From assembly GCA_035691485.1 (NCBI GenBank), contig DASSIZ010000033.1, positions 48,037 to 112,036 of the forward strand: a DNA stretch of 64,000 bases, read 5' to 3'. The translations under genes and the position numbers were made by a program. Numbering within the stretch: position 1 is the stretch's first letter; every line of letters starts with the position of its first letter. This document shows positions 26,528-35,310 of the stretch, in pieces. The stretch comes from Terriglobales bacterium. Lineage in GTDB: Bacteria > Acidobacteriota > Terriglobia > Terriglobales > Acidobacteriaceae. The notes beneath the pieces were generated by a model, which did not search any database, was not told where the DNA came from, and saw only the letters and a list, made by a program, of their open reading frames with translations.

Positions 26528-27502
26528 ATGGTCCAGCTTGACGACATCGAGCTTGCCGCATCCCGGCTTCGCGGATTGGCGGTGCGAACGCCGCTGCTTC
26601 CCTTCCCGCAACAGCAACCCGGCCGCGAACTCTACCTGAAGCCCGAAAGCTTCCAGCCTATCGGGTCCTTCAAACTGCGCGGGGCCTACAACAAGATAGC
26701 TTCGCTTTCGGCGGGCGAGCGCGGACACGGCGTCATCAGTTACTCCAGCGGCAATCACGCCCAGGGTGTCGCCTACGCGGCCCGCGCGCTCGGCGTGAAG
26801 TCTGTCATTGTCATGCCGAGCAACGCGCCCCAGATCAAGATCGACAGCACGCGCGCGCTCGGCGCCGAGATTGTCTTCGTCGGTCCAGCCAGCTCAGAAC
26901 GCAAGGCGAAAGCGGAGGAACTGGCGGCGCAGCACGGCTACGTCATCATTCCTCCATACAACGACGAAAAGATCATCGCCGGCGCCGGCACCACTGGCCT
27001 GGAAATTTTCGCGGACCTTCCCGACGCCGGCACGATTCTGGTACCCGTCGGGGGCGGAGGCCTGATCAGCGGCGTTGCTACCGCCATCAAGCTTGGCGGC
27101 TGCAAAGCAAAAATCATCGGGGTCGAACCCGAACTCGCCTCCGACGCACAGGCCAGCTTCCGCGCCGGTCACATCATTGAAATTTCCGCCGACCAGACTT
27201 CGCGCACCCTTGCCGATGGCCTGCGCACGCAATCCGTCGGAGAAATCAACTTCGAACATATTTGCCGTTTCGTGGACGACATTGTCACCGTGACAGAGCC
27301 TGAAATCCTGGAAGCCATTCGTCTCCTCGCGGTGAATGCGAAGCTTGTCGCCGAACCGAGCGGCGCGGTCACCTTCGCAGCCTTTCTGTTTCGCCGGCCT
27401 CAACTTCCGGCGTCGCAAAAATCAGTCGCCGTCATCAGCGGCGGCAACATCGATCCCGCGCTGCTCTCCCGCGTGCTCGCGGATGGAAGCGCGGGGCTCT
27501 GA
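26528..27502 (+). CDS. Threonine/serine dehydratase (single-domain)
   Basis: PLP-dependent fold-type II lyase of 324 residues that deaminates Thr (or Ser) to a 2-oxoacid. The PLP lysine is in QPIGSFKLRGAYNK; the asparagine-containing loop SYSSGNHAQGVAYAAR and the phosphate-binding PVGGGGLISGVATA are intact. It lacks the C-terminal ACT regulatory domain of biosynthetic IlvA, so it resembles the catabolic/TdcB or serine-racemase-like branch. The ATG at 26528 is chosen over TTG at 26519, because the latter overlaps the -10 box. It is not in the thr operon but draws on the same product. Confidence 0.88.
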   Translation: MVQLDDIELAASRLRGLAVRTPLLPFPQQQPGRELYLKPESFQPIGSFKLRGAYNKIASLSAGERGHGVISYSSGNHAQGVAYAARALGVKSVIVMPSNAPQIKIDSTRALGAEIVFVGPASSERKAKAEELAAQHGYVIIPPYNDEKIIAGAGTTGLEIFADLPDAGTILVPVGGGGLISGVATAIKLGGCKAKIIGVEPELASDAQASFRAGHIIEISADQTSRTLADGLRTQSVGEINFEHICRFVDDIVTVTEPEILEAIRLLAVNAKLVAEPSGAVTFAAFLFRRPQLPASQKSVAVISGGNIDPALLSRVLADGSAGL

Positions 27503-27556
27503 GGTTTTCCTACGTTCTTTTTCTGCTGCTAGAATCGAATTGTTCCAGGAGCTCAC

Positions 27557-28501
27557 ATGAAGTTTCGCTTTCTTCTCCTGATCTCCATGGTGGCGGTTGC
27601 GCAGTTGAGCTTCGCGGCTGCCACCGAACGCGGCGTCATGGTCCGCGTGGCGCAAATTTATCTGTCGCCGGACGCCTCTTCCGCCCGGCTCGCCACCATC
27701 GATCGAGGCCGAGAAGTCGCCGTGCTGGAGAAGTCACGCGAGTGGGCGCACGTTCTGGCCAGTATCTCGGAGCCCACCGAGATCAGCGAGGGGCGGGACG
27801 TCACCGGCTGGATCCTCGATAAGGGCATCGTTCGCGCCTCCACCCCCAACGGCGACAAGGTCCTGTTTGGTGAAGCCGTGGCCAGTGAACAAGAAGCGAG
27901 CCGGCGCGGCGGTCGCAAGGGCGCCGATAAGGAAGCCCTCCGCCTGTACTACCGCACCGCCGAGTACTTCCCACAATCGCCGGTCGCAGGCGAAGCTCTC
28001 TACCGGGCTGCCGATATCCGCTGGCAGATCGATCGCGCTGACCTGTTCGGCCGTCCTTCAGGGAAAGGCGATCCGCGCAACCGGCTCTCCGGCATCGATG
28101 AAGAGCTGATGAAGCAAGTCATCAAGAAATTTCCCCACACGAAGTGGGCCGAGCTTGCCGAGTACCACCTGCTCGACAACAAGATCTGCGGGGATTGGCA
28201 GGGCGAATCCAAATGTCCGGAGAAAGAAGCCGAGGTGTACGAGAAATACGCCAACGAGCACCCGCAATCGCCGGTTGCCGCCGAGGCCCTCTTCAACGCC
28301 GCCTATCGCCGCTCCGCGCTGATCGAGTTGTACAAGAGCGAAGGCAAAACGAACCACATCGGCGACGCCAAAGCGAAAGCCGCCGCCCTCGCCCAGCGCA
28401 TCATCAGTAATTTTCCGCAGAGCGATTGGGCCGACCGCGCGCAAACCTTGTTATATAAATTGGAGCAAGGAATCCCCACCTACGGAAGTGCAGTGGAATG
28501 A
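27557..28501 (+). CDS. Exported SH3-like/TPR-type protein
   Basis: A 314-residue protein with a signal peptide (about 1-20, ending LSFAAA). An SH3b-like region (VMVRVAQIYLSPDASSARL then VAVLEKSREWAHV and GWILDKG) may bind peptidoglycan. Residues 115-310 form helical TPR-like repeats (LYYRTAEYFPQSPVAGEALYRA; YEKYANEHPQSPVAAEALFNA), with the PQSPVAxEAL phrase repeated, as in YbgF/BamD-type proteins. GGAGctc precedes the ATG, and TAGAAT at about 27530 could be its -10. It is a periplasmic scaffold or cell-envelope factor by architecture; the specific role is unknown. Confidence 0.75.
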   Translation: MKFRFLLLISMVAVAQLSFAAATERGVMVRVAQIYLSPDASSARLATIDRGREVAVLEKSREWAHVLASISEPTEISEGRDVTGWILDKGIVRASTPNGDKVLFGEAVASEQEASRRGGRKGADKEALRLYYRTAEYFPQSPVAGEALYRAADIRWQIDRADLFGRPSGKGDPRNRLSGIDEELMKQVIKKFPHTKWAELAEYHLLDNKICGDWQGESKCPEKEAEVYEKYANEHPQSPVAAEALFNAAYRRSALIELYKSEGKTNHIGDAKAKAAALAQRIISNFPQSDWADRAQTLLYKLEQGIPTYGSAVE

Positions 28502-28544
28502 CATTTCCGGTTTCACGAGGTCGAACAACCTGAGTTCGTGAGGC

Positions 28545-28660
28545 CCTACATTAAACGTGAAACTTGAGACGTAGCGCTTGAAACACTTGAACCTGCCAAG
28601 CCTTCGTTGCATTCTTCCAACGCGATACTTGAAACGCGGAACGTGAAACCTCTTGCAGGG
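28545..28660. repeat. Intergenic cluster of GTGAAAC-type repeats
   Basis: This stretch between the SH3/TPR gene and uppP contains AACGTGAAACTTGAGACG, GCTTGAAACACTTGAA, ATACTTGAAACGCGGAACGTGAAACC and similar words. The same AACGTGAAA core, reverse complemented, occurs at 13611-13632 inside the second M16 gene. I see no coding potential here. Confidence 0.6.
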
Positions 28661-28668
28661 AGCTTTCG

Positions 28669-29592
28669 TTGAACCATTACCTTCTCTCCATCTTGCTTGG
28701 CATCGTGGAAGGCCTCACTGAGTTTCTTCCCGTCAGCTCTACCGCTCACCTGCGCATCGTGGAACGCGCCATGGGTCTGGATCTCGCCAGCGGTTACTGG
28801 AAGATGTACTCCATCGTCATCCAACTGGGCGCCATCCTGTGCCTGCCTATCTACTTTCGTTCGCGCCTGGCGGAGTTCATCCGGACGTTTCCGGAAGGTC
28901 CTGATGGCCGGCATAACTTCTGGAACCATCCCGTTACCCTGACCGGTGTGGCCTTCGTGGTGACCGCAGGCCCGGCGTACTTTCTGACCAAAGTCATCGG
29001 CAAGAATCTGGAGAGCCTTTACGTGATGGGGGCGGCGCTGATTGTCGGCGGCATCGTCATGTGGATTGTGGACGCAATCTATGGCGAGCCGCGCGTGGTT
29101 CCCGCCAACTCTCGTTCGGCGCAATCGCTCGGTGCTGCCGCCGGCGGACATCGCACCGAAACCGTGTACCAGATGACGCTGGCTCAGTCCATCTGGATTG
29201 GCGCGTGCCAGATTCTGTCGGCCGTGTTCCCTGGCACTTCGCGCTCCATGTCCACCATCGGCGCCGGACAACTGGCCGGCATGTCACGTCCAGCAGCACT
29301 GGAATTCTCGTTCCTGGTTTCGATCCCCACCATGATCGCCGCCACCGGGTACGACCTGCTGAAATCGCTGCGCCACAAGCCCGGCGTCGGTGGGGAAATC
29401 GGCGTCGCTCCCAGGACTACGGAAGAATGGGTCGTCCTGCTCCTCGGTTTCGTCGTGTCTTTCATCGTCGCTTACGTGGTGGTTGCCTGGTTCATGCGCT
29501 GGGTGCGCCAGCGCGGGTTTGCCCCCTTTGCCATTTACCGCATCATTTTAGGCGCGGTGGTCTTCATCTGGATTCTCAAGTCAGGCGCTTGA
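28669..29592 (+). CDS. uppP: Undecaprenyl-diphosphatase UppP (BacA)
   Basis: Integral membrane phosphatase recycling undecaprenyl pyrophosphate for peptidoglycan synthesis; over-expression is known to give bacitracin resistance. 307 residues. The two signature motifs are EGLTEFLPVSSTAHL (N-terminus) and FPGTSRSMSTIGAGQLAGM with the catalytic Arg/Ser region. About eight hydrophobic segments. The TTG start at 28669 has AGGGAG six bases upstream. A Gly/Ala-rich loop (about residues 145-160, SRSAQSLGAAAGGHRTE) is slightly longer than in E. coli. Confidence 0.94.
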   Translation: MNHYLLSILLGIVEGLTEFLPVSSTAHLRIVERAMGLDLASGYWKMYSIVIQLGAILCLPIYFRSRLAEFIRTFPEGPDGRHNFWNHPVTLTGVAFVVTAGPAYFLTKVIGKNLESLYVMGAALIVGGIVMWIVDAIYGEPRVVPANSRSAQSLGAAAGGHRTETVYQMTLAQSIWIGACQILSAVFPGTSRSMSTIGAGQLAGMSRPAALEFSFLVSIPTMIAATGYDLLKSLRHKPGVGGEIGVAPRTTEEWVVLLLGFVVSFIVAYVVVAWFMRWVRQRGFAPFAIYRIILGAVVFIWILKSGA

Positions 29593-29710
29593 ATTTGTCG
29601 GCACGGCGCGTCTTGCGCCTCCGGTTACCTCCACGAAATTTCATCACCGCATTTCTCGAAAACCTGCCATAATTCCCCTGCTCTGGCTATCGCAACTCGC
29701 GATACGCCTC

Positions 29711-32077
29711 ATGACGTTTTTTCCCCGGGTGTTCACCCCGACGAACAATCGCCGGCTCAACGAGCTGGTGGGCTTTCTTTTGCTCGTCTCCGCGCTCCTC
29801 CTTTTCCTCGCCATCGCGTCGTATTCTCCCCTCGATCCATCGTTCAACACCTCTTCCGCCCCGCTGCCCTCGCGTCCATCGCGCAACTGGATCGGCATCG
29901 CCGGCGCTTACGGAAGTGATCTCCTGCTCCAGTTGGCCGGGGTGGCCGCTTTCCTCGTGCCCGTATATCTCTGCCTGCTCGGCATACGCTGGTTCCGCTC
30001 TCGGAAAATTGAATCCCCCGGCGCGCGCTTTCTCGGCGCCGCTTCCCTGCTCGTGTTCGCGTCGGCTTTTCTGGGACTGCTGCCGTGGCATTGGCGATGG
30101 CTGCATGCCATCCCGGTGGAGGGCCTGCTCGGACGAGTGGTGGCCGACGTTCTGATCCACTTCTTCAACCTGATCGGCGCTTACCTGGTTTGCGCCAGCG
30201 CGATTGCGGTCGCGCTTTATCTCTCGACGGCGTTTTCTTTCGGCGCGCTTCGACTGTGGCTGGAGACCCGGTTTGCCTTCGCTTTCGCGCTGCGCGATCG
30301 TTTCCAGGACTGGCGTGCCGCTCGCGCCAAGGTCAAGGCGCAAAAACAATTGGAGAAGCGGCGCGCGCAGCAGAAGCCGGTGGTCAGCGCCCAACTGGTG
30401 CCGGCCAAGCGCGTGCCTAGCGAACCGGCAAAAACCGGCATCGAGAAAGAAGTCGAATCACCGGAGCAGGAAATCGAGCCCATTTCGGCGGTCCTCAATC
30501 AGCCCATCGATTCCGCTGCTCCACCATCTCCGGAAGTCTCCGAGCGCGCTGACACGAACCAGAAGGCGAAGACGACGCTGCCCAAGATTGCCGGCGGTTT
30601 CAAACTGCCTTCCAGCGCGCTGCTGCACCGCCCCGACGAGCAGCAGGCGATCAACGAAGACGAACTGAAAACCCTGGCCAGCGTGCTGACCCAGAAGTGC
30701 GCCGAGTTCGACGTGCATGGCTCAGTCACGCAGATCAACCCCGGCCCGGTTGTCACCACCTTCGAGCTCAAGCCGGAAGCGGGCATCAAGTACAGCCGCA
30801 TTACCAGCCTTTGTGACGACCTCTGCCTGGCGCTGCGGGCGGAGAGCATCCTGATTGAGCGCATGGCGGGCAAGTCCACGGTCGGCATCCAGGTGCCCAA
30901 CCGCGAACGCGAGACCATCTGGCTGCGCGAGTGCGTCGAGTCACACGATTTTCTGGCCGGCAAATCGAAGCTGACCCTGTCCCTGGGCAAAGACATCAAT
31001 GGCCGGCTGGTGGTCGCCGATCTTGCCACCATGCCGCACCTGCTGATAGCCGGCTCCACGGGGTCGGGCAAGAGCGTGGCCATCAACGCCATGATCATGT
31101 CCATCTTGTACAAGGCGACCCCGGAGCAGGTCCGCCTGATCCTGGTGGATCCGAAGCGCCTCGAACTCGGCGTCTACGAAGGCGTGCCGCACCTCTACAC
31201 CCCGATCATCACCGAGCCCAAGCTCGCCGCCAATGCGTTGCGCAACGCGGTGCGCGAGATGGAGCGCCGGCTCAAGCTGCTCGCCGAAAAAGGGGTGCGC
31301 AACATCGAGCAGTTCAACAAGCTGTTCGAGGGCAGCACGCCGAGCCTTTTCGACAACAACGAGGAGCGCGAAGGCCCGATTCCCTCCATCGTCATCATCA
31401 TCGACGAACTCGCCGACCTGATGATGCTGGACGGCAACAACGTCGAGGAATCCGTTACTCGCCTGGCGCAGATGGCGCGCGCCGTCGGCATTCACCTGGT
31501 ACTGGCGACGCAGCGTCCGTCGGTGGACGTCATCACCGGCCTGATCAAGGCCAACTTCCCGGCGCGCATCTCGTTCCGCGTCGCCACCAAGGTTGACTCG
31601 CGTACCATTCTCGACGCCAATGGCGCCGAGGCCCTACTCGGACGCGGCGACATGCTTTACCTTCCGTCCGGCTCGGCGCGAGTGCATCGTCTGCACGCGC
31701 CGTTTGTTACCGAGAAGGAGATATCCGCCGCGGTTGAGTTCTGGAAGTCACAGGCCCTGGCGCAGTACCAGGACAAATTCCTGGAGGCGCCCAAGGACGA
31801 AAACGGCAAGGCGGAAGGCGGCAACTCAGGCGCCGCGGGTGGAGCGGACGACGAAAACGACGAACTCTTCGAGGATGCTGTGCGCCTGGTCCTGGAGTTC
31901 GGCAAGGCCAGCACTTCCCTGCTGCAGCGACGCCTGCGCATCGGCTACGGACGGGCGGCGCATCTGATCGACCTGATGGAGAAGGACGGCATCGTCGGCG
32001 CGGCGGACGGTCCCAAGCCACGCGAGGTCCTCAAGCGCCCCGACTGGATCGACGAAGTCGAACAATCCCTGCGCTAG
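29711..32077 (+). CDS. ftsK: DNA translocase FtsK/SpoIIIE
   Basis: Septal DNA pump that clears chromosomes from the division site and activates XerCD at dif. 788 residues: four to five N-terminal membrane segments (about 20-180), a Glu/Pro/Ala-rich linker (to about 290), then the RecA-like motor with Walker A STGSGKSVAINAM (about residue 447) and Walker B PSIVIIIDELADLMM. A C-terminal winged-helix gamma domain (LVLEFGKASTSLLQRRLRIG, then RAAHLIDLMEKDGIVG) recognises KOPS-like sequences. Normal SpoIIIE size. It shares the window with its partners xerC and xerD, though not in one operon. Confidence 0.95.
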   Translation: MTFFPRVFTPTNNRRLNELVGFLLLVSALLLFLAIASYSPLDPSFNTSSAPLPSRPSRNWIGIAGAYGSDLLLQLAGVAAFLVPVYLCLLGIRWFRSRKIESPGARFLGAASLLVFASAFLGLLPWHWRWLHAIPVEGLLGRVVADVLIHFFNLIGAYLVCASAIAVALYLSTAFSFGALRLWLETRFAFAFALRDRFQDWRAARAKVKAQKQLEKRRAQQKPVVSAQLVPAKRVPSEPAKTGIEKEVESPEQEIEPISAVLNQPIDSAAPPSPEVSERADTNQKAKTTLPKIAGGFKLPSSALLHRPDEQQAINEDELKTLASVLTQKCAEFDVHGSVTQINPGPVVTTFELKPEAGIKYSRITSLCDDLCLALRAESILIERMAGKSTVGIQVPNRERETIWLRECVESHDFLAGKSKLTLSLGKDINGRLVVADLATMPHLLIAGSTGSGKSVAINAMIMSILYKATPEQVRLILVDPKRLELGVYEGVPHLYTPIITEPKLAANALRNAVREMERRLKLLAEKGVRNIEQFNKLFEGSTPSLFDNNEEREGPIPSIVIIIDELADLMMLDGNNVEESVTRLAQMARAVGIHLVLATQRPSVDVITGLIKANFPARISFRVATKVDSRTILDANGAEALLGRGDMLYLPSGSARVHRLHAPFVTEKEISAAVEFWKSQALAQYQDKFLEAPKDENGKAEGGNSGAAGGADDENDELFEDAVRLVLEFGKASTSLLQRRLRIGYGRAAHLIDLMEKDGIVGAADGPKPREVLKRPDWIDEVEQSLR

Positions 32078-32120
32078 AGAAGTGGAACCGGACTCCGCGC
32101 AGCGCTCGACAGCGACTCGA

Positions 32121-32148
32121 AAAAGTAACGGCGGCCCGGTGGCCGCCG
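32121..32148 (-). terminator. Terminator between convergent ftsK and beta-barrel genes
   Basis: A perfect 8-bp stem CGGCGGCC / GGCCGCCG with loop CGGT. On the minus strand it is followed by TTACTTTTTC, a usable T-run, so it should stop transcription from the beta-barrel gene. On the plus strand only weak Ts follow, so its use by ftsK is less sure. Confidence 0.75.
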
Positions 32149-32172
32149 CTCTCCGTGTTTGCCAACCCCAAT

Positions 32173-32700
32173 TTAGAAGCGGAACACAATTCCCGCTGAA
32201 TAACGGAAATTGTTCTGCGATGTGCCGCCGAACCTCGTCATCAAGTAATCGAATTGTCCGATGCGGACGGAGAATTTCTTCACGCCGACATCCACACCGC
32301 CGCCCAGCGCCGTCGCGAATGCTGTGTCGCTCACGCTGCCGACGCCCGACGCTGACGCCGAGGAGCGCGCTCCTCCGAACAGCGCGTGCACGAAGGGCGT
32401 GAACTTGTCGGAAACGGGCGCTGAAATTTTCGGCCCGAACATGAATGTATGCTGCTTGAGGCTTACGCCGCTGATGCTTTTGTACGCTCCACTGAAGTCT
32501 CCGGTCACACCCAGCCAGCGGTTCAAGTTCCCGGTCAGGGCAGCGTCCCAGCCGTTGAAGTTCTGGCCACTGATTCCGCTGCCGGGACTGATTCTCGTGT
32601 ATTGATAGCCGCCGAACACTTCGGCGCGGGGACTCTCCTGGCATAACACGGGGATTGAAACCACCAACAGTACGATAACGACTCCAATCAGCTTTCTCAT
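32173..32700 (-). CDS. Outer-membrane beta-barrel protein
   Basis: A 175-residue exported protein with signal peptide (1-21, ending PVLCQ). Alternating hydrophobic strands and the ending YSAGIVFRF, with a terminal aromatic residue recognised by the BAM complex, are typical of eight-stranded OmpA/OmpX-like barrels. EVFGGYQYTRI at the mature N-terminus is common in acidobacterial barrel proteins. GGAGAGG lies about 10 bases upstream of the ATG. A terminator follows the gene. Function unknown. Confidence 0.8.
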   Translation of the reverse strand: MRKLIGVVIVLLVVSIPVLCQESPRAEVFGGYQYTRISPGSGISGQNFNGWDAALTGNLNRWLGVTGDFSGAYKSISGVSLKQHTFMFGPKISAPVSDKFTPFVHALFGGARSSASASGVGSVSDTAFATALGGGVDVGVKKFSVRIGQFDYLMTRFGGTSQNNFRYSAGIVFRF

Positions 32701-33013
32701 TTCTGCTTTCCCTCTCCTTGTTCTGGTTTCCCGATGGTTTGGGGCTTTGCGAGACGCAGAGTTACTCTAACGCCACATCGCGCTCGAACACTCGTTATCG
32801 GTTGACACCAAAGTAGTAGCACCGTTTGCCGCGGTTGAAGCTGGACACCGAATTGAAGAAGACGCGATGACTCCCGAGGTTGGGAATGCGGCCCAGTTTG
32901 AACCTATGATTGGATAGTCGGCTTGCGGAACTTTGGATTCATCATTCGCCGATTGGCAATCAGTCTGCAGAAGCTTTTGCGCTGCTGCGATTTAATGTCT
33001 TCCGAGGAGCGCC
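32701..33013. other. Intergenic region between divergent genes
   Basis: About 310 bases between the beta-barrel gene (minus) and yjbQ-like gene (plus). It must hold both promoters. A TTGACA occurs at about 32813 without a convincing -10 at the right distance. No open frame, RNA gene or repeat is evident. Confidence 0.5.
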
Positions 33014-33427
33014 ATGAAATCGCACACTGAATACCTCACTTTTCATACCCGAAAACATCGCGAGTACGTCCACATCACGCCGCAAGTGGAAGCGGCGGTA
33101 AAAAAGAGCGGGGTTCAGGATGGCCTCGCGCTCGTGTCCGCCATGCACATCACGGCCGGCATCTACGTCAACGACGACGAGTCCGGCCTGATCGAAGACA
33201 TCGATCAGTGGCTGGAAACGCTGGCCCCCTTCCGGCAGGATTATCGTCACCACCAAACCGGCGAGGACAACGGTGACTCGCACCTGAAAGCTATCCTGGT
33301 GCACCACCAAGTCATTCTGCCGATCACCGCCGGGCGGCTTGACCTGGGCACATGGCAGCGCGTTTTCTACGCCGAATTCGATGGCCGGCGGTCGAAGCGC
33401 GTCATTCTCAAAATCATCGGCGACTAA
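33014..33427 (+). CDS. YjbQ family (UPF0047) protein
   Basis: A 137-residue cytosolic protein of the YjbQ/UPF0047 family. The conserved His-bearing segments are [40 protein letters not shown] and [15 protein letters not shown]. Homologues have been reported to have weak thiamine phosphate synthase activity, so the physiological role is unclear. GAGGAG sits four bases before the ATG. Confidence 0.9.
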   Translation: MKSHTEYLTFHTRKHREYVHITPQVEAAVKKSGVQDGLALVSAMHITAGIYVNDDESGLIEDIDQWLETLAPFRQDYRHHQTGEDNGDSHLKAILVHHQVILPITAGRLDLGTWQRVFYAEFDGRRSKRVILKIIGD

Positions 33428-33533
33428 CGCCGCCGTTAATTCGTGGGTCGCGATGGCTGCTGTCCCTGAAAAGCCGCTGGGCGTCACCTTGACTTCCGCA
33501 GCAAAGAAGCAGAAAGGCGGCCACGGATCTCCG

Positions 33534-33584
33534 CCGATCCACGCGGATCTTACTCATTTTGTTTTTCTGATCCGCGTCGATCGG
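33534..33584. repeat. Long imperfect palindrome, 16-bp arms
   Basis: CCGATCCACGCGGATC (33534-33549) pairs with GATCCGCGTCGATCGG (33569-33584) at 15 of 16 positions around a 19-base T-rich loop. Similar wording extends outward (CCACGGATCTCCG / GTGAATCAGCGGCAGG). It looks like a REP-type mobile palindrome and could also act as a terminator for the yjbQ-like gene. Confidence 0.65.
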
Positions 33585-33672
33585 CGTGAATCAGCGGCAG
33601 GTCTTTTTCAGCTCGTACTTGCATTCGCCTGACCGCGCCATGTAGAACATGAAACCAGGAGGATGTCCTTTA

Positions 33673-33864
33673 ATGTCCGCACCGAGCCGCCGTCCCGAAA
33701 TCCGCCGCCGCCGCACCCGGAAGGACAAGATCAGTTCGCTGCGCCGCCGCTACGCCGCTGCCAAGTCGGAGGCCGATCGCAACCAAATCTTCGCACGGGC
33801 TAAAGTACTTTCGCCATCGATCACGCTCGAGCAATTTACGGCCCCACTGCAACCGCGGCAGTAA
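33673..33864 (+). CDS. Small basic protein, DUF6800-like
   Basis: A 63-residue highly basic peptide with RPEIRRRRTRKDKISSLRRR, then AKSEADRNQIFARAKVLSPS. It resembles a short family of Arg/Lys-rich proteins in Planctomycetes and Acidobacteria (DUF6800; from memory, not verified). The ATG at 33673 has AGGAGG about 11 bases upstream; an ATG at 33649 would add eight residues and include the ribosome site itself. Likely nucleic-acid or ribosome binding by charge. No neighbour gives a clue. Confidence 0.6.
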   Translation: MSAPSRRPEIRRRRTRKDKISSLRRRYAAAKSEADRNQIFARAKVLSPSITLEQFTAPLQPRQ

Positions 33865-34208
33865 ATTCATACGAGTCCAAAGGCGGAGCGCGGTGTGTTT
33901 AATTAACCAGTTCACCGCTCGCTGCCAACAAGGGAATCATCTTGCTATTAACGGACCGGTAACTATCCAGTGCAAATTACCGCTTTCCCACAGGGCAGCT
34001 GCAATTCCCTTCCCGAGTTTTCGCCTCCCCCAGGCGTCCGTAACTTGTGAGTTAAGGGTACTTGTCAATCGTGCGGACTTGGGTTACTGGGTACACCAAC
34101 GTTCGATATCCCTTTGGGTAGTTGTGGGGCCGCTGCGCCGCTGCTAATGTGCGGTTTGCAGGGTGGCCGGCACTCCCCCAAAACTCACCGCCGTCACCGT
34201 CAGGAACC
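33865..34208. other. Intergenic region upstream of the TonB-like gene
   Basis: About 340 bases with lower GC than the flanks and no open frame that resembles a protein. It contains several GGGTAC/GGGTTAC words but no convincing promoter or hairpin that I can defend. Confidence 0.4.
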
Positions 34209-35249
34209 ATGAGCGGCCTGAATACGAAAACCGTGCCCATGTTCGCCGGACTGCCGACGGCGCCAAAGCGCCGCAAGGCTTTTTTCGCCGGCTTTGTTGT
34301 ACAGGCGATCGCCCTGACTGTCCTGGTATTCATGGGTCTCATTCGCCCTGCCGCCATTCTGCCCAAGCACCAGTATGTCTACATCTCGCTGGCCCCGCCG
34401 GTTCCGGTAAACCATGAGCCGCAGCGCATTCCGCCGAAACTGCTGGCGGCTCCGAAACCGAGACCCATCGAACGGCCGGTAGTCGCAAAGATGGAACCTC
34501 CGAAGGTCGAGCTGCCGGTGCGCAAGCCCGACATGCCGGAAGTGAAACCCCTCGCGCCCAAACCGGCGCCCAGCTTCCCGACCGTGGCCACCGAGCGTCC
34601 TTCGCCGCGGCCTTCCCCGCAGGTGAAGACCGGCAACTTTTCCACCGGCAGTTCCGCCACCCCGACCGCCGTGCTCGACGCGCGCAAGGTTCAGACCGGC
34701 GGCTTTGGCGATCCCAACGGCGTGCCGGCGGGCAACAACACCAGTGGTCGCGTCAATATCGCGGCGCTTGGTTCCTTTGAACTGCCGCAAGGCCCCGGTT
34801 ACGGCAATGGCACCGGCGGGAGCCGAGGCGCGCGCGCCGTGGTCACCAGCGCCGGATTCGGAAATGGAGTCGCCAACGGTAGCGGTGGCGGCAGCCGAGG
34901 CGGGGTTGTGAAGCAAGCCGGATTCACCGAGTCCGAACCGGTGAAGCAAGTAGCTCGCCGCGAGGAAGCGCCGAAATCGGACACACTCCCGGTGCAAATT
35001 CTTTCCAAGCCGACGCCCAGCTACACCGCCGACGCACGGGCCGCCCACGTTGAAGGCGAGGTCCTGCTCGAGGTTGTGTTCAGCGCCTCCGGCAAGCTCG
35101 AGGTGTTGCGCGTAGTGCGTGGACTTGGCCACGGGCTCGACGAGTCCGCGATCCGCGCCGCCGAACATATTCGTTATAAACCCGCAACTCGCGGCGGAAC
35201 TCCCGTCGATTTCACCGCGACGTTGCACATTGTTTTTCAGATGGCATGA
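34209..35249 (+). CDS. TonB-like energy transducer protein
   Basis: A 346-residue protein with one N-terminal membrane helix (about residues 24-45, FFAGFVVQAIALTVLVFMGL), a long Pro/Lys/Glu-rich periplasmic span (residues 60-140), a Gly-rich segment (about 180-240) and a C-terminal TonB domain (PTPSYTADARAAHVEGEVLL, then LVVxxGLGHGLDESAIRAAEH-like text). TonB proteins couple proton-motive force to outer-membrane transporters. The AGGA-acc-ATG at 34209 fits the start. It is followed 61 bases later by an exported M48 protease gene. No exbB/exbD is nearby. Confidence 0.85.
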   Translation: MSGLNTKTVPMFAGLPTAPKRRKAFFAGFVVQAIALTVLVFMGLIRPAAILPKHQYVYISLAPPVPVNHEPQRIPPKLLAAPKPRPIERPVVAKMEPPKVELPVRKPDMPEVKPLAPKPAPSFPTVATERPSPRPSPQVKTGNFSTGSSATPTAVLDARKVQTGGFGDPNGVPAGNNTSGRVNIAALGSFELPQGPGYGNGTGGSRGARAVVTSAGFGNGVANGSGGGSRGGVVKQAGFTESEPVKQVARREEAPKSDTLPVQILSKPTPSYTADARAAHVEGEVLLEVVFSASGKLEVLRVVRGLGHGLDESAIRAAEHIRYKPATRGGTPVDFTATLHIVFQMA

Positions 35250-35310
35250 ACCAGAACGAACTCGTTGGCTCTGCGCCATCCCCAGGCGACGGACGACGGG
35301 TAGGAGCTCA

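Noticed and set aside
30931..31596. 221-codon plus-strand frame inside ftsK
   Set aside because: It is a frame-shifted shadow of the FtsK motor domain with Arg/His/Pro-rich composition.
33428..34208. tRNA or other structured RNA
   Set aside because: I looked for cloverleaf-like arms and T-loop sequence (GGTTCRANNC) and saw only the palindromic repeat.
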